A stretch of 64,000 nucleotides of DNA from assembly GCF_005503535.1 (NCBI RefSeq), contig NZ_SCNN01000001.1:248001-312000 (forward strand), in the 5' to 3' direction. A model generated the notes under the pieces. The model worked only from the letters and a program-made list of their open reading frames with translations. It was not told where the DNA came from and did no database searches. A program made the position numbers and the translations under genes. This document shows positions 34,190 through 43,268 of this stretch, piece by piece (the stretch's first letter is position 1; every line of letters begins with the position of its first letter). This DNA comes from Mesorhizobium comanense. GTDB lineage: Bacteria > Pseudomonadota > Alphaproteobacteria > Rhizobiales > Rhizobiaceae.

Positions 34190-35178
34190 GCGACGCGGCC
34201 ATGGAGATCAGCGTCAACCCCGACCGTTTTACGCGCGGCAGCAAGCTTGTCGACGCCTTGTCGAAGGCCGGATTGGCGTTCGCCATCCTTGCCGTGGTGC
34301 TCTACGGTTCTGTCGTCAGTCCCGCCTTCTTCACGTCGGGCAATCTGCTCAACGTGCTGACCTCCATGTCCATCGTCGGCATCGTCGTGGTCGGCATGAC
34401 CTTCGTGTTGGTCGTCGGCGGCCTGGCCGATCTGTCGGTGCCGGCGACGATTGCCTGCGGGGCCATCCTGTCGCTCGGGCTGCAGCCGATGATCGGGCCG
34501 CTGCCCGCCTTCGTGCTGGCGGTCGGCCTTGCCGGATTGATCGGCCTGCTGAACGGCGTGCTGGTCGGCTATGTCGGCATCAATCCCATCATCGCCACGC
34601 TCGGCATCGGCACGATCGGCCTGGGCATCGTCCAGGCGGCGGTCGGCGGCGTCATCGTCTATGGCAGCAATCCGGCCTCGGCCGAGTTCGCCAAGGGACG
34701 CCTGTTCGGCATTCCGGTCGTGGTGTTGATCTTCCTGGTTATCGCCCTCATCGGCCATTTCGTCCTCTCGCGCTCCTTCTGGGGCAGATGGACGCTCGCC
34801 ACCGGCGGCAACTACAGCGCCGCCGAGGCCAGCGCGGTTCCGGTGCAGGCCGTCAAGGCCGGAGCCTTTGTCATCACGGCGCTCACCGCCGGCATCAGCG
34901 GCGGCCTGCTCGGGCTGACGCTGCAGAGCGCGCGGCCGCTGATCGGCGCCGGCTACGAATTCAGCGCCATCACCGCCGTGGTTGTCGGCGGCGTCTCCAT
35001 CATCGGCGGCTTCGGCTCGGTGCCAAGGGCGATCGCGGGACTGATCTTCGTGCAGCTGCTCACCAACGTCATGGTGCTCGACGGCGTGCGCACGCCGATC
35101 CAGGGCTTTGTCCTGGGCATACTGATCGTCGGCGCGGTCGGCATGGATGCGGCGTTGCGCAAGCGGGGAGTGGCATGA
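34186..35178 (+). CDS. Sugar ABC transporter permease 1 (RbsC type)
   Basis: A 330-residue membrane protein with about eight or more helices; it carries GGLADLSVPATIACGAI and the loop ATGGNYSAAEASAVPVQ characteristic of ribose-type permeases. The GTG start overlaps the ATPase stop (GTGA), so translation is coupled. It ends inside the start region of permease 2, with which it presumably forms a heterodimer. Confidence 0.88.
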   Translation: MSDAAMEISVNPDRFTRGSKLVDALSKAGLAFAILAVVLYGSVVSPAFFTSGNLLNVLTSMSIVGIVVVGMTFVLVVGGLADLSVPATIACGAILSLGLQPMIGPLPAFVLAVGLAGLIGLLNGVLVGYVGINPIIATLGIGTIGLGIVQAAVGGVIVYGSNPASAEFAKGRLFGIPVVVLIFLVIALIGHFVLSRSFWGRWTLATGGNYSAAEASAVPVQAVKAGAFVITALTAGISGGLLGLTLQSARPLIGAGYEFSAITAVVVGGVSIIGGFGSVPRAIAGLIFVQLLTNVMVLDGVRTPIQGFVLGILIVGAVGMDAALRKRGVA

Positions 35179-36173
35179 TGCGGTTCCTCTCGCTTGCCTC
35201 GCAGCACCGGGTCGTCATCATCCTCGGCCTGACGCTGATCATTTCCGCGCTCGTGGTCCCGGGCTACTTCTCCGCCTCGACCCTCGGTCTCGGTCTCGAC
35301 CGCGCGGCGACGATCGGCCTGATCGCCATCGGCCTGACGGTGTTGCTGATCGCGGGCCAGATCGACCTCTCCGGCGGCGCCGTGTTCGCGCTGGCCGGGA
35401 TCATCTCGGTCATCCTGCAGCGCGAGATCGGCATCCTGCCCGCCGCCATCGTCGGCATCCTCGTCGGTACCGTCGCCGGCGCCATCAACGGAGCGCTGGT
35501 CGTCGGGCTGAAGGTGAATTCGCTCGTGCTGACGCTGGCGACGATGCTGATCTTCCGTTCGCTCGCGCACTGGATCACCAACAGCCAGCCGGTGTCGGGC
35601 ACCGACATCATGCTCTCGCTGGCGCTGGCCAAGACGTATCTCGACATCTTCACCATCCGCAGCGCGCTGTTCATCGTGCTCATCGTGCTGCTGCATGTCT
35701 GGCTGACACGCACCATTCCGGGCCGCAACGTCTTTGCCGTCGGCTCCAATCCAGCGGCCGCCAAGGAAAGCGGCATCGCGTCCGACCGCATCGTCTTTTT
35801 CGGCTTTGTCTTTGCCGGCACGCTCGCCGGCCTGGCGGGGGTTCTTCAGAGCCTCGTCACCAACACCGGTTCGCCCGTCTTCGGCTCGGAACTGACGGTC
35901 GCCGTCATTGCCGCGGTCGTCGTCGGCGGAACCCGCCTCGAAGGCGGCAGGGGATCCGCGCTCGGCACGCTGGGTGGCGTGCTGACCATCGGCTCGCTGA
36001 CCATCGCAATGGAGTTCCAGTCCGTTCCCGCATACGTCCAGCAGGTCGTATCGGGGCTCATCCTGATCCTGCTCGTCGTGCTCGATCGGGCCGTTACCAC
36101 CAAGGGAAGAGCATCGGGCACGCGCCCCGCGCTCATCAGCGACAATCCAATCACTCAAGGAGGAACCACATGA
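35175..36173 (+). CDS. Sugar ABC transporter permease 2 (RbsC type)
   Basis: A 332-residue membrane protein of the same family: AGQIDLSGGAVFALAGI, VNSLVLTLATMLIFRSLA and VGSNPAAAKESGIASDR. The ATG at 35175 overlaps the upstream stop (ATGA); a second ATG follows directly. Its own stop overlaps the binding-protein start in the same way. The two permeases differ clearly in sequence, so this is not a recent duplication. Confidence 0.88.
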   Translation: MMRFLSLASQHRVVIILGLTLIISALVVPGYFSASTLGLGLDRAATIGLIAIGLTVLLIAGQIDLSGGAVFALAGIISVILQREIGILPAAIVGILVGTVAGAINGALVVGLKVNSLVLTLATMLIFRSLAHWITNSQPVSGTDIMLSLALAKTYLDIFTIRSALFIVLIVLLHVWLTRTIPGRNVFAVGSNPAAAKESGIASDRIVFFGFVFAGTLAGLAGVLQSLVTNTGSPVFGSELTVAVIAAVVVGGTRLEGGRGSALGTLGGVLTIGSLTIAMEFQSVPAYVQQVVSGLILILLVVLDRAVTTKGRASGTRPALISDNPITQGGTT

Positions 36174-37123
36174 TTGGGAGGAAAGATATGATTGGCAGGA
36201 AAACCATGCTCCAGATCGCCGCCGTGGCGCTGCTGGCATCGACAGGCTGGGCCAGCGCCAAGACGGTCTGCTACGTGACGGCGGCGGATTCGCATGCCTA
36301 TGCGACGCCGGCCAACAAGGCACTCGAGGCCCGCGCCAAGGAACTCGGTATCGAGATACTCAGCCTCAGCCAGGACTTCGACGTGCAGAAGGGCACCGAG
36401 CAGTTGAACACCTGCGTGGCGCGCAAGGTAGACGGAATCATCCTGTGGCCGCTGGACCCACAGGCCTACATACCGGGCCTCGCCCGCGCGCAGCAGGCCA
36501 ACATCCCGGCGATCCTCATCAACTCGCCGATGAGCGATGACGCCAAGCCGTTCATCAAGTCCTTCACCGGACCCGATGTCTACGAGGAAGGCAAGCTGGC
36601 GGCGGATTCGCTCAGCAAGGCGCTGGGCGGCAAGGGCTCCGTCGTCATCATCGCCGGCCAGGCCGGCAATGGCACGACGATCGGCCGCGTCACCGGCTTC
36701 ACCGATCGCCTGAAGGAAACCAACGCCGACATCAAGGTGCTGGACACCGTCAACGCCGATTTCGACCAGCAGAAGGCGCTGGTGGTCAGCCGCGACCTGA
36801 TCACCCGCTTCGGCGACCAGATCAGCGGCGTCTATGCCAATGACGACACCATGGCGCGCGGCTTCATCGATGCCTGGAAGGAAGCCAACCCCTCCAAGGC
36901 GGCACCGCCGATCGTCGGTATCAATGGCCAGAAGGATGCGTTCGAATCGATCCGCACCAACGAGATGTATTCGACCATCGTCCAGTCGCCGGTCGAGGAC
37001 GGCCGCCTGGCCATCAACACCATGGCCGAGATCATCGACGGCAAGGAGGTCAAGGACCGGTTGCCGATCCCGCTGACCGTCGTCACCAAGGACAATGTCA
37101 ACTCGGTCGAGCCGGCGTTCTGA
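36170..37123 (+). CDS. Sugar ABC transporter periplasmic substrate-binding protein (RbsB type)
   Basis: A secreted binding protein of 317 residues from the first ATG or 311 from the second. The signal peptide ends near STGWASA-KT; the mature part follows the type-I periplasmic fold with DGIILWPLDPQAYIPGL, VVIIAGQAGNGTTIGR and GVYANDDTMARG. Both candidate ATGs (36170 and 36188) have a strong GGAGG site because an 18-bp segment is imperfectly duplicated (MIGRKD-MIGRKT). It closes the operon; a GC hairpin follows. Confidence 0.88.
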   Translation: MIGRKDMIGRKTMLQIAAVALLASTGWASAKTVCYVTAADSHAYATPANKALEARAKELGIEILSLSQDFDVQKGTEQLNTCVARKVDGIILWPLDPQAYIPGLARAQQANIPAILINSPMSDDAKPFIKSFTGPDVYEEGKLAADSLSKALGGKGSVVIIAGQAGNGTTIGRVTGFTDRLKETNADIKVLDTVNADFDQQKALVVSRDLITRFGDQISGVYANDDTMARGFIDAWKEANPSKAAPPIVGINGQKDAFESIRTNEMYSTIVQSPVEDGRLAINTMAEIIDGKEVKDRLPIPLTVVTKDNVNSVEPAF

Positions 37124-37131
37124 TCAATCGA

Positions 37132-37160
37132 GGCCGGCCCGGCACAGCGCCGGGCCGGCC
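37132..37160 (+). terminator. GC-rich hairpin after the sugar ABC operon
   Basis: Perfect 12-bp arms ggccggcccggc and gccgggccggcc with loop acagc, 8 bases after the stop. There is no T tract, as is common in alphaproteobacteria. Confidence 0.7.
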
Positions 37161-37262
37161 ATTGCCTGGACCTGGCCGCCTGCATCTCGCATGCGCCCGG
37201 AAACCGACGTTGGCCCGAGGAGAGATTTTCCAATTTCGGCGCCGGATTTGGAATAAACTAAC

Positions 37263-37279
37263 TCTACAGAATTTGTAGA
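37263..37279. promoter_or_regulatory. Short inverted repeat upstream of the organosulfur operon
   Basis: tctaca (37263-37268) and tgtaga (37274-37279) flank gaatt in an AT-rich patch, 119 bases before the SsuD-type start. It is a candidate operator or promoter element. A similar CTAC/GTAG pair lies in front of sfnG at 40105-40128. Confidence 0.4.
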
Positions 37280-37398
37280 ATAAGCAAAGTGCGCTGGCGA
37301 TCTGGTTTTCCAGGACAGGACTCCGCCATGCCCGCCACTCTGCGCCCGCTCTCAACTCCGTCAGGCACGGCCCCTTGCTGCACCATGGGAGGCCGCGC

Positions 37399-38586
37399 AT
37401 GAGCCGCGACGTTCCCGATCGCATCAAGGTTCTCTGGTTCCTGCCGACGCATGGCGACAGCCGCTATCTCGGCACGACCGAAGGCGGCAGGGCCGTCGAC
37501 CTGCCCTATCTGACGCAGGTGGCGAAGGCGGCCGACACGCTGGGCTACTATGGCGTGCTTTTGCCGACCGGCCGCGCCTGTGAGGATTCCTGGGTGATCG
37601 CCTCGGCGCTGGCGCCGCTGACCGAGCGCTTGCGCTTCCTCGTCGCCGTGCGGCCCGGTTTGCAATCGCCGACGCTTGCCGCCCGCATGACCGCCACGCT
37701 CGACCGCATCTCCAACGGACGCCTGCTGATCAACGTCGTCACCGGCGGCGACCCACTGGAGAACAAGGGCGACGGCATCTTCCTGTCGCATGCCGAGCGC
37801 TACGAGGTGACGCAGGAATTCCTGCAAATCTACAAGCGCGTGCTGAGCGGCGAGACGGTCGAGCACCATGGCAAGCATTTCCAGATCGAGGATGGCCGGC
37901 TGCTGTTTCCGCCGGTGCAGACGCCCTATCCTCCGCTCTACTTCGGCGGCTCGTCGGAAGCCGGATCGGTGGTAGCGGCGCAGGAAATCGACAAGTACCT
38001 GACCTGGGGCGAACCGCCGGCCGATGTCGGACGCAAGCTCGACGCCGTGCGCGAACTGGCCGATAAGGCCGGTCGCAAACTCTCCTTCGGCATCCGCCTG
38101 CATGTCATCGCCCGCGAGACCACAGAGCAGGCCTGGGCCGCCGCCGACAGTCTGATCAGCCGGCTGGACGACGCGACCATCGCTTCGGCGCAGAAAGTCT
38201 TTGCGCGCATGGATTCGGTCGGCCAGGCGCGGATGAGCGCGCTGCATGGCGGCAGCCGCGACAAGCTCGAGATCGCGCCCAACCTGTGGGCCGGCGTCGG
38301 CCTCGTGCGCGGCGGCGCCGGAACCGCGCTCGTCGGCGACCCCGACACGATTGCCGAGCGTATCGACGAATATCGCCGTCTCGGCATCGATACCTTCATC
38401 CTGTCCGGCTACCCGCATCTGGAGGAAGCCTACCGCTTCGGCGAACTGGTGCTGCCGAGACTGCCGACCGACCATCCGGTCAAATCGGCGGGATCGTCCG
38501 TCAACACCGGGCCGTTCGGCGAGACCATCGCCGGCGACCATCGGCCCAAATCACTGGGGCCAAAGTCGCTCGCCAGCGCCTCGTGA
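37399..38586 (+). CDS. ssuD: FMNH2-dependent alkanesulfonate monooxygenase (LLM family)
   Basis: A 395-residue luciferase-like monooxygenase that desulfonates alkanesulfonates to aldehyde and sulfite. SsuD-type features are [15 protein letters not shown] at the N-terminus, [46 protein letters not shown] and [13 protein letters not shown]. The ATG at 37399 has GGGAGG 7 bases upstream and is preferred over an ATG 24 bases earlier. The reduced FMN could come from the MsuE-type reductase at 47918-48478. The stop overlaps the next gene by GTGA. Confidence 0.88.
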   Translation: MSRDVPDRIKVLWFLPTHGDSRYLGTTEGGRAVDLPYLTQVAKAADTLGYYGVLLPTGRACEDSWVIASALAPLTERLRFLVAVRPGLQSPTLAARMTATLDRISNGRLLINVVTGGDPLENKGDGIFLSHAERYEVTQEFLQIYKRVLSGETVEHHGKHFQIEDGRLLFPPVQTPYPPLYFGGSSEAGSVVAAQEIDKYLTWGEPPADVGRKLDAVRELADKAGRKLSFGIRLHVIARETTEQAWAAADSLISRLDDATIASAQKVFARMDSVGQARMSALHGGSRDKLEIAPNLWAGVGLVRGGAGTALVGDPDTIAERIDEYRRLGIDTFILSGYPHLEEAYRFGELVLPRLPTDHPVKSAGSSVNTGPFGETIAGDHRPKSLGPKSLASAS

Positions 38587-40034
38587 ACGCGCTTCTTCCG
38601 GGCCGCCGGCTCAGCGTCGCCATTATTGGCGGCGGCTTTTCCGGTGCTGCCGTGGCCTGGCATCTGGCGCGGGCGCATAAGCCGGAGCGGCTCGAGATTT
38701 CGGTGATCGAACCGCGCCCCGCGCTTGGCGGCGGCCTTGCCTATTCCAGCCAGGAGCCATCGCATCGCGTCAACGTGCCGGCCGTCAGGATGAGCATGGT
38801 TCCGGATGATGCGCAGCATTTCGCGCGCTGGCTGGACGGCAGCGGCGAGCTCGAAGGCGACCCGGATGCGCTGTGGAAGAACGGTGATGTGTTTCCACGT
38901 CGGCGCGTCTTCGGCCGCTACGTCGGCGAGCATCTGGCGCCCCATATCGAAGCCGGCGCTGTGCGCCACATCAAGGGGCAGGCCACAGGGATTGTCCGGG
39001 AAGCAAAGGGCACGGGCTGGACTGTGCAGACCTCTGCCGGGCCCGTCGCAGCCGACATCGTCGTCCTCGCCGCGACGCATCCCGCGCCAGCGATCCCTTC
39101 GGCGCTTGCCTCACTGGCGGAAGCGCCGGGCTTCATCGCCGACCCCTATGCGCCGTCTGCGCTCACCCGCATCGGGCCCGAGGCATCGGTGCTGATCGTC
39201 GGCTCCGGCCTGACTTCGGCCGACATGGTGGCCGAACTCGACCGCCGTGGCCATCGCGGCCGCATCCTCGCGCTGTCGCGCCGGGGACTGCGCTCGCGTG
39301 GCCATCCTGATGTCAGGGGCGAGCCTTTCGGCGATTTCGCCTCGGCGCCCGCGACGACGGCGCTCGGCTTGCTCAGGGATATTCGCACCACGCTGGCCGC
39401 GGCGCGCGATGCCCGTGTCAACTGGCAGTCCGTCTTCGACCAGCTGCGCCTGCAAGGGCCGGTGCTTTGGGGCGCGCTTCCCGCAGGCGAGCGAGCGAGG
39501 CTGGTGCGGCAGCTGCGGGTCTTCTGGGATGTGCGTCGCTTCAGAATCGCGCCGCAGGTCGCTGCCGTGCTCGACCGGCGCCAGGCGGCCGGGACATTCG
39601 ACACCATCGCCGCCAGGCTTGTCGCGTCGAACGACGAGGGTGACAGCCTTGCGGTCGGCTTCCAGCGGCGCGGCCAGACACGGATCGAGACCGCGCGTTT
39701 CGATGCTGTCATCAACACCACCGGCCCGGCCCATGGCCAGGCGCTCCAGTCCAATCCGGCGCTGCGCTCGCTGGCCGAGGCTGGCCTGATCAGGCTCGAC
39801 GCATACGGGCTTGGCATCGCGACCAGTCTCGACAGCCGGGCCATTGGCCGGGATGACGCCATTGTTGCCGGGCTTTTCGTCGCCGGTCCGCTGGCGCGGG
39901 GTACCTTTGGCGAGCTCATGGGCCTGCCGGAGGTCGCGCGCCATGCCCAGGCGGTTGCATCCGGGATCGCAAAGCTGCTCGGCACCTTTCCGTCAATAAG
40001 CTCCGTGAGCGCGGAAGCCCCGGCCGCACGCTGA
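38583..40034 (+). CDS. FAD/NAD(P)-binding oxidoreductase-like protein
   Basis: A 483-residue protein with an FAD-binding fold at the N-terminus ([19 protein letters not shown]), the [12 protein letters not shown] segment found in the 'FAD-NAD(P)-binding' family (COG4529-like), a second dinucleotide motif ([17 protein letters not shown]) and a C-terminal INTTGPAH / [16 protein letters not shown]. The GTG start overlaps the SsuD stop. Members are annotated as hydroxyacylglutathione- or siderophore-related without firm function. Coupling to ssuD suggests a role in organosulfur oxidation. Confidence 0.78.
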   Translation: MNALLPGRRLSVAIIGGGFSGAAVAWHLARAHKPERLEISVIEPRPALGGGLAYSSQEPSHRVNVPAVRMSMVPDDAQHFARWLDGSGELEGDPDALWKNGDVFPRRRVFGRYVGEHLAPHIEAGAVRHIKGQATGIVREAKGTGWTVQTSAGPVAADIVVLAATHPAPAIPSALASLAEAPGFIADPYAPSALTRIGPEASVLIVGSGLTSADMVAELDRRGHRGRILALSRRGLRSRGHPDVRGEPFGDFASAPATTALGLLRDIRTTLAAARDARVNWQSVFDQLRLQGPVLWGALPAGERARLVRQLRVFWDVRRFRIAPQVAAVLDRRQAAGTFDTIAARLVASNDEGDSLAVGFQRRGQTRIETARFDAVINTTGPAHGQALQSNPALRSLAEAGLIRLDAYGLGIATSLDSRAIGRDDAIVAGLFVAGPLARGTFGELMGLPEVARHAQAVASGIAKLLGTFPSISSVSAEAPAAR

Positions 40035-40104
40035 CACGTGGACGCCGGTTTGGCCGGGTAAAATTGGTATTTCTGTCCCGCGCATGCCTCAAAAACGGAA
40101 AATC

Positions 40105-40137
40105 CTACTTTGTATATATAATCAGTAGACATAATAA
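40105..40137 (+). promoter_or_regulatory. Putative promoter and inverted repeat before sfnG
   Basis: TTGTAT (40110-40115) and TAATAA (40132-40137) are 16 bases apart and could serve as -35 and -10 elements. They overlap an inverted repeat ctact (40105-40109) / agtag (40124-40128). The stretch is strikingly AT-rich against the flanking genes. sfnG starts 62 bases later. Confidence 0.45.
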
Positions 40138-40198
40138 ATAGTGGCGAAATCCGGCCCTGCCGGAGCGATCAACGACAGGCCTGAATGGGAGACAGTTC

Positions 40199-41299
40199 AT
40201 GGCACACGCAGGAACCGACGCAGTCAAGTTCGCCTACTGGGTGCCCAATGTTTCGGGTGGCCTCGTGATTTCCAACATCGAACAGCGCACCAATCATTCG
40301 GCCGAGTACAATCGCAAGCTGGCGCAGATCGCCGAGAAGGCCGGCTTCGACTATGCGCTGAGCCAGATCCGTTTCACCGCCGGCTACGGCGCCGACGAAC
40401 AGCATGAATCGGTGGCGTTCAGCCACGACCTGCTGGCGGCTACCACAACGCTCAAGGTGATCGCGGCCATCCTGCCCGGCCCCTGGAATCCGGCGCTGGC
40501 AGCCAAGCAGCTCGCCACGATCAGCTACCTGACCAATGGCCGCGTCGCCATCAACCTCGTCTCCGGCTGGTTCCGTGGCGAGTTCCACGCCATCGGCGAG
40601 CATTGGCTAGACCATGACGAGCGCTACCGCCGCTCGGAGGAATTCATCCGCGCACTGCGCGGAATCTGGACCGAAGACAGCTTCACCTTCCGCGGCGATT
40701 TCTACCGCTTCAACCAATATTCGCTGAAGCCGAAGCCGCCGCAGGTGCCCGAGATCTTCCAGGGCGGCTCGTCGCGCGCCGCGCGCGACATGGCATCGCG
40801 CGTTTCGGACTGGTACTTCACCAACGGCAATACACCGGCCGAGATCGCCAAGCAGGTCGACGATATCAGGGCGAAAGCCAAGGCCAACAACCATTCGGTC
40901 AAGGTCGGCGTCAACGCCTTTGCCATCGTTCGCGAGACCGAGGAAGAGGCGAAGGCGGTGCTGGCCGAAATCATCGTCAAGGCCAATCCCGAAGCGGTCA
41001 ACGCTTTTGGCCACGAGGTCAAGAACGCCGGCAAGGCTTCACCGGAGGGTGAGGGCAACTGGGCGAAATCCTCCTTCGACGATCTCGTCCAGTACAATGA
41101 CGGTTTCCGTTCGAACCTGATCGGCACGCCGAGGCAGGTCGCCGAACGCATCGTCGACCTGAAGCGCGCCGGCGCCGATCTCATCCTGCTCGGCTTCCTG
41201 CACTTCCAGGAAGAGGTGGAGTATTTCGGCAAGCACGTCATTCCGCTCGTCCGCGAACTGGAAGGCGCCGATCAGGCGGCATCGCTGGCCGCGGAATAG
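40199..41299 (+). CDS. sfnG: FMNH2-dependent dimethyl sulfone monooxygenase
   Basis: A 366-residue luciferase-like monooxygenase that oxidises dimethyl sulfone to methanesulfinate. SfnG features are KFAYWVPNVSGGLVISNIEQ at the N-terminus, DYALSQIRFTAGYGAD, GRVAINLVSGWFRGEF and IFQGGSSRAARDMA. It has its own AT-rich promoter region and is followed by a GC hairpin. With SsuD, SfnB and an FMN reductase nearby it completes a sulfone-to-sulfite route. Confidence 0.9.
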   Translation: MAHAGTDAVKFAYWVPNVSGGLVISNIEQRTNHSAEYNRKLAQIAEKAGFDYALSQIRFTAGYGADEQHESVAFSHDLLAATTTLKVIAAILPGPWNPALAAKQLATISYLTNGRVAINLVSGWFRGEFHAIGEHWLDHDERYRRSEEFIRALRGIWTEDSFTFRGDFYRFNQYSLKPKPPQVPEIFQGGSSRAARDMASRVSDWYFTNGNTPAEIAKQVDDIRAKAKANNHSVKVGVNAFAIVRETEEEAKAVLAEIIVKANPEAVNAFGHEVKNAGKASPEGEGNWAKSSFDDLVQYNDGFRSNLIGTPRQVAERIVDLKRAGADLILLGFLHFQEEVEYFGKHVIPLVRELEGADQAASLAAE

Positions 41300-41313
41300 C
41301 TCACTTGGACCAA

Positions 41314-41337
41314 CCGGCCGGACAGAGGTCCGGCCGG
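41314..41337 (+). terminator. GC hairpin after sfnG
   Basis: Perfect 9-bp arms ccggccgga and tccggccgg with loop cagagg, 14 bases after the stop. It separates sfnG from the transporter genes and may only attenuate. Confidence 0.6.
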
Positions 41338-41418
41338 CATCAGCACGTGACCGACGCTCGGTTCCTCGGGCGGCGATGAGGCTTTGCGCGCCTGGCGGCG
41401 CGGTCGAGGATAGTCGAA

Positions 41419-42369
41419 ATGGCGTTGTCCGGTTCTGCTTTGGGATTGATGGAAGCTTCGGTCTATGCGCCGGAGGTCTTCGCGCGGGGCCTGCCGGCAA
41501 GCCTGCTGTCCGGTGAACAGGCGGAAGGCCGCGCCGTGTCCGTGGAACCGGTGGCCGGTCCGGCTCCGCTGCTGTCGCTTCAGGGCATCGGCCTGTCCTT
41601 CGGCGGTGTCGTTGCGCTCGCCGACATCGACCTCTCGGTCAATCCGGGCGAAATCCGTGCCATCATCGGGCCGAACGGCGCTGGCAAGAGCTCGCTGATC
41701 AATGTCATCAGCGGCGTCTACCGCCCCGACCGTGGCCATATCGGGCTCCACGGCATCGGCTACGCCCAGGTGCCGACACAACGCCTGGCGCGTCTCGGCG
41801 TCGCCAGGACCTTCCAGAACCTCGCGCTGTTCAAGGGTCTCAGCGTTCTCGACAATGTCGCTGCCGGCCTCGCCTACAAGGTTCGTTCCAACTTCGCGGG
41901 CCAGGTGCTCGGCATCGGCCGTTCGCGGGAGGAACGGCGCGACTCCTTGAATCGCGCCGATCAGATACTCGACTTCCTCGATCTCGCCGCCGTCCGCGAC
42001 CGTCTTGCCGGCACCTTGCCTTACGGGCTGCAGAAGCGCGTCGAACTCGCCCGCGCTTTGGTCGCGGAGCCACGCCTGCTTCTCCTTGACGAACCGATGG
42101 CCGGCATGACGGCGAATGAAAAGAGCGAGATGGCAGCTTTCGTGCGCGCCGCGCGAGACCGCTTCGCAACGACCGTCGTGCTGATCGAGCACGATGTCGG
42201 CGTCGTCATGGGCCTTTCCGATCGCATCGCCGTACTCGACTACGGCCGCAAGATCGCCGACGCCACGCCGGACGAGGTCCGCAACGACCCGCGCGTCATC
42301 GATGCTTATCTCGGCGTCGCCTCCGACAATGAGGCCCTCTCTCGCAATGAAGGAAGGGCAGGCATATGA
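41419..42369 (+). CDS. Liv-type (LivG-like) ABC transporter ATP-binding protein
   Basis: A 316-residue ATPase with Walker A GPNGAGKSSLIN, signature LPYGLQKRVELARAL and Walker B LLLLDEPMAGM. It is about 50 residues longer than usual at the N-terminus: homology begins at PLLSLQGIGLSFGG, so a later start is possible, though no better start with a clear ribosome site is seen. It overlaps the permease gene by ATGA. Family members import branched-chain amino acids, amides or urea; here the context is organosulfur. Confidence 0.87.
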   Translation: MALSGSALGLMEASVYAPEVFARGLPASLLSGEQAEGRAVSVEPVAGPAPLLSLQGIGLSFGGVVALADIDLSVNPGEIRAIIGPNGAGKSSLINVISGVYRPDRGHIGLHGIGYAQVPTQRLARLGVARTFQNLALFKGLSVLDNVAAGLAYKVRSNFAGQVLGIGRSREERRDSLNRADQILDFLDLAAVRDRLAGTLPYGLQKRVELARALVAEPRLLLLDEPMAGMTANEKSEMAAFVRAARDRFATTVVLIEHDVGVVMGLSDRIAVLDYGRKIADATPDEVRNDPRVIDAYLGVASDNEALSRNEGRAGI

Positions 42370-43265
42370 TCGCCGATTTCGACTACCAGTTCTTCATCGA
42401 GGTGCTCGTCGGCGGCCTGCTCTCCGGCGTCATGTATTCGCTTGTCGCGATCGGCTTCGTGCTGATCTACAAGACCTCGGGCGTGCTCAATTTCGCGCAG
42501 GGCGCGCTGCTGCTGTTCGCAGCGCTCACCTTCGTCAGCCTGGTCGAGCGCGGCGTGCCGTTCGCACTGGCGCTGGTCGTCACTTTCGCCATCATGGTAG
42601 CGATCGGCGTCGCCATCGAGCGCACCGTGCTGCGGCCGCTCACCAACAAGCCGCCCATCACCCTGTTCATGGCGACGCTCGGTCTGTCCTACATCATCGA
42701 AGGCGCCGCCCAGCTCATATGGGGCACGCAGGTGCATGGCCTCGACCTCGGCATCGAGGACGTGCCGCTCGAAGTCGGCGGCGTGCTGATCAGCCAGTTC
42801 GATATTTTCGCGGCGGTGGTCGCGGCCGGCATGGTTGTGCTTCTGTCGCGGTTCTTCCGCTACACCCGCATCGGCCTTGCTTTCCGCGCCGTTGCCGACG
42901 ACCAGTTCGCCGCTCTCGCGGTGGGGCTGAGGCTGCCGCTGATCTGGGCAACGGTCTGGGCCGCCGCCGGTCTTGTCGCCCTGGTCGCGGGACTGCTTTG
43001 GGGCGCGCGCCTCGGCGTGCAGTTCTCGCTCTCCCTCGTGGTGCTCAAGGCGCTGCCGGTGCTGGTGCTGGGCGGCTTCGATTCCATCCTTGGCGCCATT
43101 GTCGGCGGGCTCCTGATCGGCGCCAGCGAGAAGCTCGCGGAGGTCTATATAGGCGACTATTTCGGCGGCGGCATCGAGAGCTGGTTCGCCTATGTCGTCG
43201 CGCTGGTCTTCCTGCTCATCCGCCCCTCCGGCCTGTTCGGCCAGAAGCTCGTGGAAAGGGTCTGA
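42366..43265 (+). CDS. Liv-type (LivH-like) ABC transporter permease
   Basis: A 299-residue membrane protein with about eight helices. It carries SGVMYSLVAIGFVLIYKTSG, LNFAQGALLLFAAL and the ATPase-contact region LRLPLIWATVWAAAG. It is translationally coupled to the ATPase by ATGA and precedes the second permease by 3 bases. Confidence 0.9.
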   Translation: MIADFDYQFFIEVLVGGLLSGVMYSLVAIGFVLIYKTSGVLNFAQGALLLFAALTFVSLVERGVPFALALVVTFAIMVAIGVAIERTVLRPLTNKPPITLFMATLGLSYIIEGAAQLIWGTQVHGLDLGIEDVPLEVGGVLISQFDIFAAVVAAGMVVLLSRFFRYTRIGLAFRAVADDQFAALAVGLRLPLIWATVWAAAGLVALVAGLLWGARLGVQFSLSLVVLKALPVLVLGGFDSILGAIVGGLLIGASEKLAEVYIGDYFGGGIESWFAYVVALVFLLIRPSGLFGQKLVERV

Positions 43266-43268
43266 GCC

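Noticed and set aside
34953..36323. Open frame of 456 codons antisense to the sugar permeases
   Set aside because: Composition (Asp, Gln, Arg, His) is that of a transmembrane gene read backwards; the permease frames are coupled by ATGA overlaps.
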